From Clostridia bacterium (GTDB taxonomy: Bacteria > Bacillota > Clostridia > Christensenellales > Aristaeellaceae), in assembly GCA_017512985.1 (NCBI GenBank), contig JAFWEJ010000008.1, forward strand, positions 372,001-436,000: a DNA stretch of 64,000 nucleotides, read 5' to 3'. Under the pieces are notes generated by a model. It saw only the letters and a program-made list of their open reading frames with translations. It was not told where the DNA came from and did no database searches. Positions 41,905-52,900 of the stretch are shown in pieces. The position numbers and the translations under genes are program-made. Each line of letters starts with the position of its first letter. Positions within the stretch are counted from its first letter, which is position 1.

Positions 41905-43281
41905 TTACAGGATGAATTTACGGATATCCTTGGGCCGGTTTTCGCCTTTCAGATGTTCGTTGACATAGGCGTCGTCCAGATTCAGGTCAAAGGGAGGCAT
42001 ATTCTCATCACCGGCGTTGAACAGCACGTCTTCCAGCAGTTGTTCAAAGATGGCATGCAGCCTTCTCGCTCCGATATCCTCGGCGTTTTCATTGGCGTTG
42101 CAGGCTGCTTCGGCGATTGCGTCGATCGCGCTGTCTTCGAAAGTCAGCATGACTTTGTCCACGGCAAGCAGCGCCTGGTACTGCTTTGTGAGAGCATTCT
42201 CCGGAACGGTCATGATCTGCTTGAAATCTTCCTTTGTCAGGCTTTTCAGTTTTACATGCACCGGAAAGCGCCCCTGCAGTTCCGGGATCAGGTCGGACAC
42301 CTTGCTAACATGGAAAGCGCCGGCGGCGATAAAGAGCATATGATCCGTTTTGACTGCACCGTACTTGGTGTTTACGGTACATCCCTCCACAATGGGCAGG
42401 ATATCCCTCTGAACGCCTTCCCTGCTGACGTCCGGCCCGTGGGCGTTGGAACTGCTTGCAATTTTGTCGATTTCATCAATGAACACGATTCCGTTCTGTT
42501 CCGTGCGCCGGACAGCTTCCTCCTGGACAGCGTCGCTGTCGATCAGTTTGGCGGCCTCCTGGTCGGTCAGGATCCTGCGCGCATCACGGACTTTGACGTG
42601 GCGCATCCGGGTCCGCCGGGGCATCATGTTACCCATCATGTCCCCGAGGCTAATGCTGCTTCCTCCGACTTCGAGTGTGGGAGCTTCCTCTTCCACTTCC
42701 AGTTCCAGCTCAGTGTCTTCGATTTCGCCGCGCATGAGCTGCTGGCGGATATCTTCCTTCCGCCGGGCCAGGGCTGTCACTTCCTCGCTGCTGGGCTGAT
42801 GTTCCTTCTGCTTTCCGAGAAGGAAATCCAGCGGGTTGCCTGCAGGTTGGCTCTTTTTCGGACCGTGGGCGAGAATATCGCTCAGCCGTTCCTCGGCAAG
42901 CACCCTCGCGCGCGGCATAACCCGTTCCTCATGTTCCTTCCGGACCATGCGTACGGCGTTTTCGGTCAGATCCCTGACAATGCTTTCCACGTCCCGTCCG
43001 ACATATCCCACTTCCGTGAACTTGGTTGCCTCCACTTTGATAAAAGGGGCGCACACAAGCCTGGACAGGCGGCGGGCAATCTCCGTTTTGCCGACGCCCG
43101 TCGGTCCGATCATCAGGATGTTCTTGGGAATGATCTCGTCCCGGAGATTATCTCCCACCCTGCTTCGGCGGTAGCGGTTGCGAAGCGCGATCGCAACGGC
43201 TTTTTTCGCTTCGTCCTGTCCTACAATGAACCGGTCCAGTTCATGCACGATCTGTCTCGGTGTCAGCTGCTGTTCGTTCAT
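41905..43281 (-). CDS. hslU: ATP-dependent protease ATPase subunit HslU (ClpY)
   Basis: AAA+ unfoldase of the HslUV protease. Opening TPRQIVHELDRFIVGQDEAK, Walker A GPTGVGKTEIARRLSRL, the HslU pore and I-domain region, and Walker B GIVFIDEIDKIASS. The C-terminal ending RKFIL is the conserved tail that inserts into HslV. The length of 458 residues is usual. It follows hslV at 23 bp with AGGAG before the ATG. Confidence 0.97.
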   Translation of the reverse strand: MNEQQLTPRQIVHELDRFIVGQDEAKKAVAIALRNRYRRSRVGDNLRDEIIPKNILMIGPTGVGKTEIARRLSRLVCAPFIKVEATKFTEVGYVGRDVESIVRDLTENAVRMVRKEHEERVMPRARVLAEERLSDILAHGPKKSQPAGNPLDFLLGKQKEHQPSSEEVTALARRKEDIRQQLMRGEIEDTELELEVEEEAPTLEVGGSSISLGDMMGNMMPRRTRMRHVKVRDARRILTDQEAAKLIDSDAVQEEAVRRTEQNGIVFIDEIDKIASSSNAHGPDVSREGVQRDILPIVEGCTVNTKYGAVKTDHMLFIAAGAFHVSKVSDLIPELQGRFPVHVKLKSLTKEDFKQIMTVPENALTKQYQALLAVDKVMLTFEDSAIDAIAEAACNANENAEDIGARRLHAIFEQLLEDVLFNAGDENMPPFDLNLDDAYVNEHLKGENRPKDIRKFIL

Positions 43282-43304
43282 ATGCCTGTACTCCTGTGCT
43301 GTTA

Positions 43305-43844
43305 TCAGATGGTTTCAACAATAATATGATCGTTCGTATAGACGCAGATGCTGGCCGCGATGTGCAGCGCCTTCTCCGCGATCTGAGGCGCGTCCAGGTC
43401 CGTATTCTGCAGCAGCGCGCGCGCCGCTGCAAGGGCATAGTTTCCGCCGGATCCGATGGCGGCGATTCCCTCGTCCGGATCGATGACTTCTCCCGTTCCG
43501 CTCAGGATAAGCAGGCGTTCGCTGTTTGCCGCGATCATCATGGATTCCAGCTGCCTCATCGTCTGGTCCCCGCGCCAGTTCTGTGCGAGCGCGACGGCTG
43601 CTTTTTCCAGGTTTCCGTTGCATTGCTGCAGTTTTTCCTCAAACTTTTCGCAAAGCGTGAATGCGTCGGCCACGCTTCCCGCAAATCCGACCACCACTTC
43701 ATTGTTATACAGCCGGCGGACTTTTCGCGCCGTCGTCTTGAAGATGGTATGCTCCCCCATCGTCACCTGCCCGTCACCCGCGATCGCGGTTACGCCGTTC
43801 CTGCGTACAGCGCAGATGGTGGTTCCTCTGAATGGACTTGACAT
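43305..43844 (-). CDS. hslV: ATP-dependent protease subunit HslV (ClpQ) with N-terminal extension
   Basis: Proteasome-beta-like peptidase of HslUV. Core motifs are [40 protein letters not shown] and [20 protein letters not shown]. In most bacteria the catalytic Thr directly follows the initiator Met. Here the start MSSPFRGTT leaves six to seven residues before the conserved TT, as in the Bacillus homolog CodW (ClpQ), where a serine at the processed N terminus is reported. AGGAGG lies 7-8 nt before the ATG at 43844. trmFO ends 3 bp upstream; xerC, which often sits between these genes, is absent. Confidence 0.96.
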   Translation of the reverse strand: MSSPFRGTTICAVRRNGVTAIAGDGQVTMGEHTIFKTTARKVRRLYNNEVVVGFAGSVADAFTLCEKFEEKLQQCNGNLEKAAVALAQNWRGDQTMRQLESMMIAANSERLLILSGTGEVIDPDEGIAAIGSGGNYALAAARALLQNTDLDAPQIAEKALHIAASICVYTNDHIIVETI

Positions 43845-43847
43845 CTT

Positions 43848-45170
43848 TTATCCTCCTGTCTGTTTGCTCAGTTCTCTGATACAGGACAATGCCCTTTCAG
43901 CGATTGCCTGGTAACGTTCTTCTTTTTTGCGGATCTTCCTCTGCCCCGGTACGGCTGGCAGCGGATCAATCAGGCCGAAAGAACAGTTCATCGGCTGGTA
44001 ATTGACATCCGGTGTGGATACATGGCGTCCCATGGCGCCCAGAGCTGTACAGGACGGGAATACGGGAATTTCCCGGCCGTTCAGTTCCGCGGCCAGCGTG
44101 ATTCCGGCCACGAGTCCGCTGCCGGCGCTTTCCACATATCCTTCAACGCCGGTGATCTGGCCGGCAAAGAAGCATTGCTTCCTGCCGATCATTTCAAAGG
44201 AAGCGTTCAGGAATCCGGGACTGTTCAGGAATGTATTGCGGTGCATCACGCCGTAGCGCGCGTATTCCGCGTTTTCAAGGCCCGGGATCAGGCCGAAAAC
44301 ACGTCTCTGTTCGGGAAATTTCAGCCTGGTCTGGAATCCGACGATATTGTACATCGTATCGGACGCATTGTCCTGCCTGAGCTGAACGACGGCAAAAGGC
44401 TCCTTTCCCGTCCGCGGATCAACCAGTCCGACGGGTTTCATCGGACCGAAAGCGGGAACCATAAAACCGCGCTTCGCCATGCTCTCAATCGGCATACACC
44501 CTTCAAACACGCGTTTTTCCTCAAAACCGTGCACCTCAGCGGTTTCCGCATGGATCAGTTCACGGATGAATACGGTGTACTCCTCTTCCGTCATCGGCGC
44601 GTTCAGGTAGTCATTCCCCCGGTTATACCTGCTGAGGCGGAACATCTTATCCTCTTCCAGTGAATCACGGTAGACGATCGGTGCTGCGGCGTCGTAAAAA
44701 TTCAGCGTGCCGAGCCCGGGAATATTCCGGATAGCTTCCGCCAGGGTGTCGCTGGTCAGGGGCCCTGTCGCGATGATCACCGGCCCGTCCGGGATCCCGC
44801 AGGCTTCCTCCCTGACCAGGTCTATCAGCGGATGTTCGGTAACTTCCTTTGTAACGCGCGCGGAAAACGAATCCCGGTCAACAGCCAGCGCGCCTCCGGC
44901 GGGAACGCGCGTTTCGTCAGCGCAGCGCATGATCAGCGAACCCATGACCCGCATTTCTTCCTTCAGGAGTCCGACCGCATTGGTCAGCCGGTCGCCCCGG
45001 AAACTGTTGGAACAGACCAGTTCGGCAAGCTGTTCCGAATGATGCGCCGGGGACATCCGGACGGGCTTCATCTCAACCAGCCTGACGCGGATCCCCCGTG
45101 CTGCAAGCTGCCACGCAGCCTCGCATCCGGCAAGTCCTGCGCCGATGACTGTCGCGGCAGGATCAGTCAT
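43848..45170 (-). CDS. trmFO: tRNA (uracil-54-C5)-methyltransferase TrmFO, folate-dependent
   Basis: Flavoprotein that makes m5U54 in tRNA using methylene-tetrahydrofolate. It has the FAD motif [16 protein letters not shown], the family segment [18 protein letters not shown], and [20 protein letters not shown], with a C-terminal FAD contact [14 protein letters not shown]. The length of 440 residues is normal. Its start overlaps the topA stop by 8 nt. The topA-trmFO-hslVU order is conserved in Firmicutes. Confidence 0.97.
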   Translation of the reverse strand: MTDPAATVIGAGLAGCEAAWQLAARGIRVRLVEMKPVRMSPAHHSEQLAELVCSNSFRGDRLTNAVGLLKEEMRVMGSLIMRCADETRVPAGGALAVDRDSFSARVTKEVTEHPLIDLVREEACGIPDGPVIIATGPLTSDTLAEAIRNIPGLGTLNFYDAAAPIVYRDSLEEDKMFRLSRYNRGNDYLNAPMTEEEYTVFIRELIHAETAEVHGFEEKRVFEGCMPIESMAKRGFMVPAFGPMKPVGLVDPRTGKEPFAVVQLRQDNASDTMYNIVGFQTRLKFPEQRRVFGLIPGLENAEYARYGVMHRNTFLNSPGFLNASFEMIGRKQCFFAGQITGVEGYVESAGSGLVAGITLAAELNGREIPVFPSCTALGAMGRHVSTPDVNYQPMNCSFGLIDPLPAVPGQRKIRKKEERYQAIAERALSCIRELSKQTGG

Positions 45171-47286
45171 TGGCCTCTTCCTCGTTCTTTGCGGCGACAG
45201 TTCTGAATCTGCAGCTCTCGTTGGTGCAGAGATGCAGGATCTCGCCCCTGTTATTCTTCTTTTCGATCATATAATGGCCGCATTTGGGGCATTTTTCTTC
45301 AACGGGTTTGTCCCAGCTGACGAAATCGCATTCCGGATAACCTTCGCATCCGTAGAAGCGGCGGTTCTTTTTGCTTGTTTTTTCAAGAAGACGTTTCCCG
45401 CATACCGGACAGGGCGCGTTGATATAGTTCAGGATGGGCATGGTGTTGCGGCATTCCGGGAAATTGGGACACGCGAGAAAACGGCCGTATTTTCCCATCT
45501 TGTATACCATCATCGCGCCGCATTTGTCGCAGGCAACGTCGCTGACGTCGTCCTTTACTTCCACCTTTTCAATCTCTTTTTCAGCAACGGACAGCGTAGC
45601 CTCAAAATCAGGATAGAATTCACGGAGCACCTGCTTCCAGTCCAGCTTTCCCTCCTCCACCTCGTCGAGACGTTCCTCCATGTTGGCCGTAAACTCCGTA
45701 TCGACGATTCGGGTGAAATACTTTTCCATCATTTCCGTAACCATAATCCCGAGTTCCGTCGGAAACAGGCGTTTTTTCTCGCGGGAAACATATCCGCGTC
45801 CGATGATCGTCGTGATGGTCGGCGCATAGGTGGAGGGCCTGCCGATTCCGTTTTCTTCAAGCGTACGGACGAGGCTGGCTTCCGTATAGCGGCTCGGCGG
45901 CTGCGTAAAATGCTGGTCGGTATGGACTTTGCGGATGTCGATCTTCTGTCCTTCCTTCAGGACAGGCAGGTTCATCTCGACGCTGTCCGTCGTTTCATCC
46001 GTACTCTCTTCGTACAGGACTGTAAATCCGGCGAATACTTTATGCTCGCCGTACAGGCGCAGGCCGATGCGCCTGTCAGTGATTTCCGCGGAAAGCGTTT
46101 CATAGACGGCGGGTGCCATCTGGCTGGCCACATAGCGGTTGTAAATCAGCCGGTACAGCATGAACTGCTCCCTGCTCAGGGAGTTCTTTATGGAATCCGG
46201 CGTCCTGCTGACGTCTGTCGGGCGGATGGCCTCATGAGCGTCCTGCGCGTTTTTGCGGCCCCTGAACTCATTCTTTTCCTCGGGCAGGTATTCCTTTCCG
46301 AATTTTTCAGGGATAAAGGCGCGCAGCGCCGCCATGGCTTCGTCGCTGATCCGGACGCTGTCGGTACGGATATAGGTTACAAGGCCCTGGGCTCCTTCTC
46401 CCTGGAGATCGACGCCTTCGTAAAGCTGCTGGACGACCTGCATGGTCTTGGCAGTTGTGAAGCTGAGCTTTCTTCCTGCTTCCTGCTGGAGGCTGGAGGT
46501 CGTGAACGGCGGCGCGGGCTGCCTCTTTTTTTCTTTTTTCCGGATATCCGTTACCGTGAATTCGCCTTCCTCAATGAGGGAACGGACCATATCCGCCTCA
46601 TCAGAACTGCGGACTGTTGTCTTTTTTCCATCAAGGGATACAAAACGGGCGGTGAATCCCTCGTTTCTTTTTCCGCCGTGAGCAGCGCATTCCGCGTTGA
46701 TATCCCAGTATTCCTCCGGAATGAAATGGTCGATTTCACGCTCACGGTCTACGACCATCCTGGTCGCGACGCTCTGCACACGTCCTGCGGACAGGCCTTT
46801 TTTGACTTTTACCCAGAGGAGCGGGCTGATCTTGTAGCCGACCAGGCGGTCCAGGGCACGGCGCGCCTGCTGCGCGTCAATCCTTCCCATATCAAGCCTG
46901 CGCGGGTTTTTGATCGCTGCCTGCACGGCTTTTTTGGTTACTTCGTTGAATTCGATCCTGCAGGGAGTTTTTTCGTCAACGCCGAGAACATGGTAAAGAT
47001 GCCAGCTGATCGCTTCTCCTTCGCGGTCAGGGTCTGTCGCGAAATAAACCTGTGAAGCGTTCTTTGCTTCTTTCCGGATCCGGCTCAGAATATCTCCCCG
47101 TCCGCGGATTGTAATATATTTCAGGTCAAAATCCCTGCCGACATCCACGCCGAGCTGGCTTTTCGGAAGGTCGCAGACGTGCCCCTGGGAGGCTTCGACC
47201 TTATATCCTTTTCCGAGATATTTTCCGATGGTTTTCGCTTTAGCGGGCGATTCGACAATGATCAGTTTCTGTTTTGCGGTCGACAT
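45163..47286 (-). CDS. topA: DNA topoisomerase I
   Basis: Type IA topoisomerase relaxing negative supercoils. The Toprim domain starts [20 protein letters not shown] and includes [16 protein letters not shown]. The active-site Tyr lies in [17 protein letters not shown]. Three C-terminal zinc ribbons follow: CDKCGAMM...[15 protein letters not shown]...CEGYPEC and CPKCGHYM...CTNESC. It has 707 residues. GGAGGG precedes the ATG at about 10 nt; dprA lies upstream. Confidence 0.97.
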   Translation of the reverse strand: MSTAKQKLIIVESPAKAKTIGKYLGKGYKVEASQGHVCDLPKSQLGVDVGRDFDLKYITIRGRGDILSRIRKEAKNASQVYFATDPDREGEAISWHLYHVLGVDEKTPCRIEFNEVTKKAVQAAIKNPRRLDMGRIDAQQARRALDRLVGYKISPLLWVKVKKGLSAGRVQSVATRMVVDREREIDHFIPEEYWDINAECAAHGGKRNEGFTARFVSLDGKKTTVRSSDEADMVRSLIEEGEFTVTDIRKKEKKRQPAPPFTTSSLQQEAGRKLSFTTAKTMQVVQQLYEGVDLQGEGAQGLVTYIRTDSVRISDEAMAALRAFIPEKFGKEYLPEEKNEFRGRKNAQDAHEAIRPTDVSRTPDSIKNSLSREQFMLYRLIYNRYVASQMAPAVYETLSAEITDRRIGLRLYGEHKVFAGFTVLYEESTDETTDSVEMNLPVLKEGQKIDIRKVHTDQHFTQPPSRYTEASLVRTLEENGIGRPSTYAPTITTIIGRGYVSREKKRLFPTELGIMVTEMMEKYFTRIVDTEFTANMEERLDEVEEGKLDWKQVLREFYPDFEATLSVAEKEIEKVEVKDDVSDVACDKCGAMMVYKMGKYGRFLACPNFPECRNTMPILNYINAPCPVCGKRLLEKTSKKNRRFYGCEGYPECDFVSWDKPVEEKCPKCGHYMIEKKNNRGEILHLCTNESCRFRTVAAKNEEEAND

Positions 47287-47310
47287 ACTGTTTCATCCCT
47301 CCGGATTGGA

Positions 47311-48426
47311 TTAATGCTTCAGCCGGTATTGTTTGCCCGGCAGCGATTCGACAATTCCGCTGATCTGCAGGATTGTCAGCGTGCTCATCAGCGCTGGCGG
47401 ATCAAGCTGCGTTTTTTCAAGAAGCTGTTCAAAGCCCAGGGAGCCCGGGCTCAGCGAACGGATGACAGCAGCCTGTTCCGGTGTATCTGCTTTGATCTCC
47501 GTACAGCAATCGCTATTTTGCCTTACCTCGGTTTGATTGTCAAGCCAGTGAAGATCAGCGAGGATATCATCGGCTGAGGTAAAATAGATGCCACCCTCCC
47601 GAAGCAGCTGATGGTTCCCCTCAAAATGTTCCGACTCGGGATCACCCGGCCATACAAAAACGTCTTTCCCCTGGTCCAGCGCATGCTGTACAGAGGTCAT
47701 GCTGCCACTCCTGATCCGGGCTTCAACCAGGACCAGCGCCTGCCCGAGTCCGGCAATGATCCTGTTTCGGAATGGAAAATGCCAGCCTGCCGGTTTTTCT
47801 CCCGGGGCATATTCCGTCAGGATCACTCCGTTCTTCTCAAGGATCTCATTCCTGAGCCTGATATTGTCCCGCGGATAGACCGTGTCCAGGCCGCAGGCTG
47901 TTACCGCGGCTGTCGGGCTTCCGCCTTCAATACATCCCTGATGCGACGCGGCGTCGATACCGCAGGCAAGGCCGCTGACGATGCTGACGCCCAGGCTGCT
48001 CAGATCATGCGCCAGTTTGCGGGCTGCTTTCTGCCCGGTATAGGATGCGGCCCTGCTTCCGACCATGCCGAGCATCCGGCCGGACAGGCAGGAAAGATTT
48101 CCCTGGAAGAACAGGATCGCGGGTGCCTGGTCGATATATTTCAGGGATACGGGATATTCCGGATCGCCGTACCTGATCACGAAAATGCGGTGCTTTTCGA
48201 TCAGCGCCTGCGTTGATTCCATCCATCTTCCGGCGCCGGACACCCGGAGCGCGCTGGCATATCTCGGACTGACAGCGATCCGGAACGGTTCCTCTCCCTG
48301 CTGAAATGCCCGGAAGGCAGCTTCAGGCGTTTTATACACGTCAAGCAGCCGCCGTACAAGATCCGGCGGCATGCCGGCTGAAGCAAGCCAGGCGTCATAC
48401 ACCGCTTCGCAGGGCTTTGTTGTCAT
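47311..48426 (-). CDS. dprA: DNA-processing protein DprA/Smf
   Basis: Loads RecA on incoming single-stranded DNA during transformation. The Rossmann-like DprA domain carries MVGSRAASYTGQKAARKL and VSGLACGIDAASHQGCI; an N-terminal HhH-like region and a C-terminal winged helix (LGFEQLLEKTQLDPPALMST) flank it. The ATG at 48435 abuts GGAG, so I take the ATG at 48426 (9 nt), starting MTTKPCEAVYDAWL (371 residues). It lies 5 bp after comM. Both genes together suggest at least potential competence. Confidence 0.95.
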   Translation of the reverse strand: MTTKPCEAVYDAWLASAGMPPDLVRRLLDVYKTPEAAFRAFQQGEEPFRIAVSPRYASALRVSGAGRWMESTQALIEKHRIFVIRYGDPEYPVSLKYIDQAPAILFFQGNLSCLSGRMLGMVGSRAASYTGQKAARKLAHDLSSLGVSIVSGLACGIDAASHQGCIEGGSPTAAVTACGLDTVYPRDNIRLRNEILEKNGVILTEYAPGEKPAGWHFPFRNRIIAGLGQALVLVEARIRSGSMTSVQHALDQGKDVFVWPGDPESEHFEGNHQLLREGGIYFTSADDILADLHWLDNQTEVRQNSDCCTEIKADTPEQAAVIRSLSPGSLGFEQLLEKTQLDPPALMSTLTILQISGIVESLPGKQYRLKH

Positions 48427-48431
48427 TTGTT

Positions 48432-49982
48432 TCATCTCCAGTACTTCTGATCCAGTTCACGGTACTGAACAGCTTCCGCAATATGGGCGGACAGAATCCT
48501 ATCTGATCCTTCAAGGTCGGCGATGGTTCTTGACACTTTCAGGATGCGCTGGTATGCGCGCATACTGAGATGGAGGGAATCAAGGGCAGTGTTAAGCAGG
48601 CGGACCGCCTCCTCATCCGGCGTGCAGTACCGTTTTACATCCGCGTTGTCCAGCTGCGCGTTGCAGTGCTTTCCTGTGCCCCTGTACCTTTCGAGCTGGA
48701 TGCTGCGGGCTTTGCTTACGCGTGCGGCAACAGACGCGGAGTTTTCAGATGGTTCGGAGCTGCTGATTTCCTGAAGCGGAACGGAGTCCACTTCAATCTG
48801 CAGGTCAATCCGGTCAAGCAGCGGGCCGGAAATCCTGTCCAGGTATTTTCTGATCTCCGGCGGAGTGCACCGGCAGGCCCGCCTGTTGCTGCCGTAAAAA
48901 CCGCATGGGCAGGGATTCATTGCCGCGACCAGCATGAATGAGGATTGATATCTCGCCTGCTTTTTGACGCGGGCAACGGATACCATACCGTCCTCCAGCG
49001 GCTGGCGCAGCGCTTCGAGCGCACTGCGGCTGAATTCCGGCAGTTCGTCAAGAAACAGCACTCCGTTATGGGCCAGGGATACTTCTCCCGGCCTTGCATC
49101 CTGTCCCCCGCCGATCAGCGACGCAACAGACGCGTTATGATGGGGCGCGCAGAAAGGTCTTGTAACCATCAGGCCGCTGCCCGGAGGAAGCTTTCCGCTG
49201 ATGGAATGAATCCGCGTGGTCTCAAGGGATTCTTCAAAGCTCATCGGCGGCAGGATGCCGGGTATGCAACGCGCCAGCATGGTTTTGCCGCTTCCCGGTA
49301 CGCCGATCATGAGCATATTGTGGCCTCCGGCAGCTGCCACTTCAATTGCCCGCCGCGCGCCTTTCTGTCCCCTGATCTGGCACATATCCGTACCGGTAAC
49401 CGCATCGTTCAGAAGCGTATCAAAGGCAGTCTGCTCCTGTTCCGTGATCCCGGTCTGCTTTTCAAGCCAGCAGATTACTTCAGAAAGGTTTGAGACGGGC
49501 AGGATATGCATCCCCTGGATGCAGGAAACTTCCCTGGCGTTCCTGTCCGGCAGAATGACAGTCCTGATACCGTTTTCCTTCGCGCTGATCACCATTGGCA
49601 GCGCGCCGTTAACCGGCTGAATGCTTCCGTCAAGGCTCAGTTCCCCGAAAAATGCGATCTGATCCGAGTCAACACCCGGAGCGGGATGCAGCATATCCGT
49701 TGCGATCATTACGCCAAGCGCTATCGGAAGGTCAAAGGAAGGACCTTCCTTTTTGATGTCAGCGGGCGCAAGATTTACGGTAATACGGGCTGTACTGCCG
49801 CCCCTTCCGCTGTTTGCGATCGCGGCGGTAACACGGTTTTTGCTTTCGCGCACGGAAGTATCCGGGAGGCCGATGATTTCCATCATCGGCAATCCGCCGG
49901 TTGCGAATACTTCAACATGAACAGGGAATCCATTCACCCCTGCAACGCCGAAAGTCAGGACTTTTGCCAGGATCTCTGCCAT
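48432..49982 (-). CDS. comM: ComM/YifB family magnesium-chelatase-like AAA+ ATPase
   Basis: A 516-residue YifB/ComM-type AAA+ protein; ComM is a branch-migration helicase in natural transformation. It has the N-terminal Lon-protease-like S5 fold (HVEVFATGGLPMMEIIGLPD), Walker A MIGVPGSGKTMLARCIPGIL, APHHNASVASLIGGG, Walker B GVLFLDELPEFSR, and a C-terminal Mg-chelatase domain (YQRILKVSRTIADLEGSD). Cysteines in NPCPCGFYG...CRC are typical. GAGGAGG lies 7 nt before the ATG. It is directly upstream of dprA. Confidence 0.95.
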   Translation of the reverse strand: MAEILAKVLTFGVAGVNGFPVHVEVFATGGLPMMEIIGLPDTSVRESKNRVTAAIANSGRGGSTARITVNLAPADIKKEGPSFDLPIALGVMIATDMLHPAPGVDSDQIAFFGELSLDGSIQPVNGALPMVISAKENGIRTVILPDRNAREVSCIQGMHILPVSNLSEVICWLEKQTGITEQEQTAFDTLLNDAVTGTDMCQIRGQKGARRAIEVAAAGGHNMLMIGVPGSGKTMLARCIPGILPPMSFEESLETTRIHSISGKLPPGSGLMVTRPFCAPHHNASVASLIGGGQDARPGEVSLAHNGVLFLDELPEFSRSALEALRQPLEDGMVSVARVKKQARYQSSFMLVAAMNPCPCGFYGSNRRACRCTPPEIRKYLDRISGPLLDRIDLQIEVDSVPLQEISSSEPSENSASVAARVSKARSIQLERYRGTGKHCNAQLDNADVKRYCTPDEEAVRLLNTALDSLHLSMRAYQRILKVSRTIADLEGSDRILSAHIAEAVQYRELDQKYWR

Positions 49983-49994
49983 ATATGATCCTCC

Positions 49995-52900
49995 TCAGTA
50001 CCAGATCCGCGCAAGGTGTTTACCGATTTCCAGCCATGCATCCGGTACATTTATACCGCTTGCGTACGGGAACAGCAGGACAAAGAACACTGCTGCAACG
50101 ACGATGACAGCTGAAACAAGACAGATACTCAGGATGTTCTGCCAGCGTTTTACCGTTCTGAAATCAAAGCAGAGGCAAATGGACGCCATCAAAAACGGCA
50201 GGCTGGCAAAATAATGGTAGATATAGGTTCCGCGGGGTACCGGCACCCATGGCAGGTACTGGGCAAGCAGCCCGACCAGGACGAACATGTACCGTACGTC
50301 AAAGGTTGCCGGAGAAAGGTGCCAGTGAAGTTCGCTTCCCTGTATCCGGAATCTCCTGCGGATCACGGTAAAGGATACGCAGAAGCAAAGCGCGACGAGT
50401 CCGCCGAACCAGACGGCCGGATTGCCGAAGGCAAATATGCTGTGATGGACCGGATAATCAGCCGGGAGGTACAGCTTTGACGCATAGTACATCGGCTTGC
50501 CCATGACAGGCCATTCCCACCAGGGCGAATAGAACGGATGATCCATGCCGAGCCCCGGCGTATTGTGGTAATTGAACATGCCGATCTGGCACCGCCATAC
50601 CGCCGCCAGGTAGTCGGCTGCTGAATGAATCTGCTTGTTATATGCCATATACGGGATATAACTGAGCAGATAAATCGCAGCGGGTATGATCACGAAGAAA
50701 AGAACGCACCAGGCGCAGATCACAGCTGTCCGCTTCAAAGCGTCCTTTGTGCCGCCGGAGACAGTCATCTCCGTAAGTTTTTTCCGATCCTGTTCCGGTA
50801 TATTTTCCTGTGCGCTCAGTTTTTCGGCGCTGTTCCGGATCCGGATCATGCGGATGCAATGCCAGAAGAATAGTACAGCAAGTCCCGCGCCCGCGTAGAT
50901 CCCGATCCATTTGCTTGCAATGGAAAAACCCATGAACAGGCCGCTGAGTCCCAGGCTGAACAGGCATACATGATTCTTTTCGCTCAAATAATCCGTCTGG
51001 ATAAAACGAAGCATGAAGAAATATGCGAAAATAATGAACAGTACAGGGAAACTGTCGATCGTCGCGATCTGGGTCTGCGTCAGGTGCATGCAGTCCAGCG
51101 CCATCAGCATGCAGGCCAGGACGGCGATCCGCGTCTTTTTTGTCAGCTGTTTCGCGATCAGGTACATGCCGGGCAGCATCAGGATGCCCGCCAGCGCGCC
51201 GGCAAAACGCCATCCGAAGGGCGTCATGCCGAACAGGGCTATCCCGGCGCTCATCAGGACTTTTCCGAGCGGAGGATGGCTTGTCTCATACGGAACGGAG
51301 GCATGCAGGAATTCATATCCTGTCCTGGCGTGGTAGATCTCGTCAAAATAGGTGCTGTTCCACCAGCTGGGCTGGATCTTTCCGTTTGCTGTTTCTTCTG
51401 TCTGCGGAATCGCGGGAAGGTTCTCCATGGAATCCTGCTCGTCAATCAGCGCTTCCGGGTCGGAATAAAGCTCGGATTCCGTTTCAGCACCGGTACGCGC
51501 ACTGATCCGCACCGGAAGAACCCGGCCGTCCCTGCTGCGGAACAGGATTTCATTGAGCTTCAGGGAGAACTGCTGTGCAGTCAGGCGGAAATAACGCCCG
51601 CTGAAACGTACGATATTGTTTTCATCATTGTAGTATGTACGGGAACCGTTTGCCGTTTCGTACGATTCCGTGACATATTTCCATTTCCAGCACTGCCCCT
51701 GGTCCATCTGCGCCCAGGTTTCTTCATCCCACTTTTCCCCGTCTTCACTTGAGGAAATGGAGAAATCGTTCCGGCTGACCTGCGCGAAATAAAGGATCTC
51801 AACATCGTCCATGGATTCACCAAGATCGAACACAATCTGTTCCTCGGGACTGCTGGAAATCCATACGGTCTGGGGCGCTTTGGCGCTTCCGAGCGTCAGC
51901 AGGGTGATCACTGCGTAAACAGCGGTAACCAGCGACAGCAGGACAGTGTCCTTCCGTTTCCAGTGAAGTTTCCGGTCGCTTTTCCAGTCAAGCGGGCTGC
52001 GCTGCTTTATATATGATACTGGGCGCTGTTTCCCGGGAAGAAACAGATCTGTCCCGAGCCACACCGCATACACTGATCCGGCAACATTCAGGATGCTCAG
52101 CAAATCGGCGAACCAAACGGTATCCCTGTTCAGATGGCCGAGTTCGGAGCCGAGGCGGATGCTGTTGTCCAGAACGATGTATTCATTCATGAACAGCGTA
52201 AAGGAGAACAGCAGGGTTACATACAGGATGCGCCTGTCCCTGCCGAGGATCCAGGCTGAAGCGAGGAGCAGCAGCGCCGGGAAGATATAGCGTTCATGCA
52301 TCTTGACGCCGAACACATACAGTAGGATGAAAAGCAGTCCTCCTAGCCATGGGAGCAGGCGTATATTCCTGCTGCGTACCGCTGGGCTGAGTACGATCAC
52401 AAACGCGAAGGCCATTGCAAACGCGCCCGTCCAGGCCCAGGACAGGCCAAGGCACGCCAGTACGATGAATACGGCTGAGAAAGCAAAGCTGACAGCGGAT
52501 TCAATCCAGTGCTTTTTCTGGCCGCGGGCGCGCAGAAGCCACCAGACGCCGTATCCAGCGGAAAGAACGCTCATTATAACCGGTGCCAGGACATGGGAAG
52601 CCTTGTCCACGGCGGACCAGTTTCCGCCGAGGATATAGTACAGGTTAGCTGTGTTGACCGTCGCGTAGCGGTATGAACCCAGGGTCCTGGCATACAACTG
52701 GATCAGCCAGTCCCATTCCTGGCGAATGCTGAATGGAATCACTCCTGCGGCCAGAACCAGGATACTGATTCCAGTTCCGGCCAGAATCCTTTTCCGGGAA
52801 GAAGGTTCAGTGATCCAGGTGATCACAATATACGCAAGTCCGAGCGGCCCGAGCATAAGCGCCTGCGGTTTAACCAGGACAGCAATGACATAAACCGGCA

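Noticed and set aside
45145..47055. A 636-codon plus-strand open frame opposite topA.
   Set aside because: Antisense shadow of topA; no ribosome binding site and no recognisable domain.
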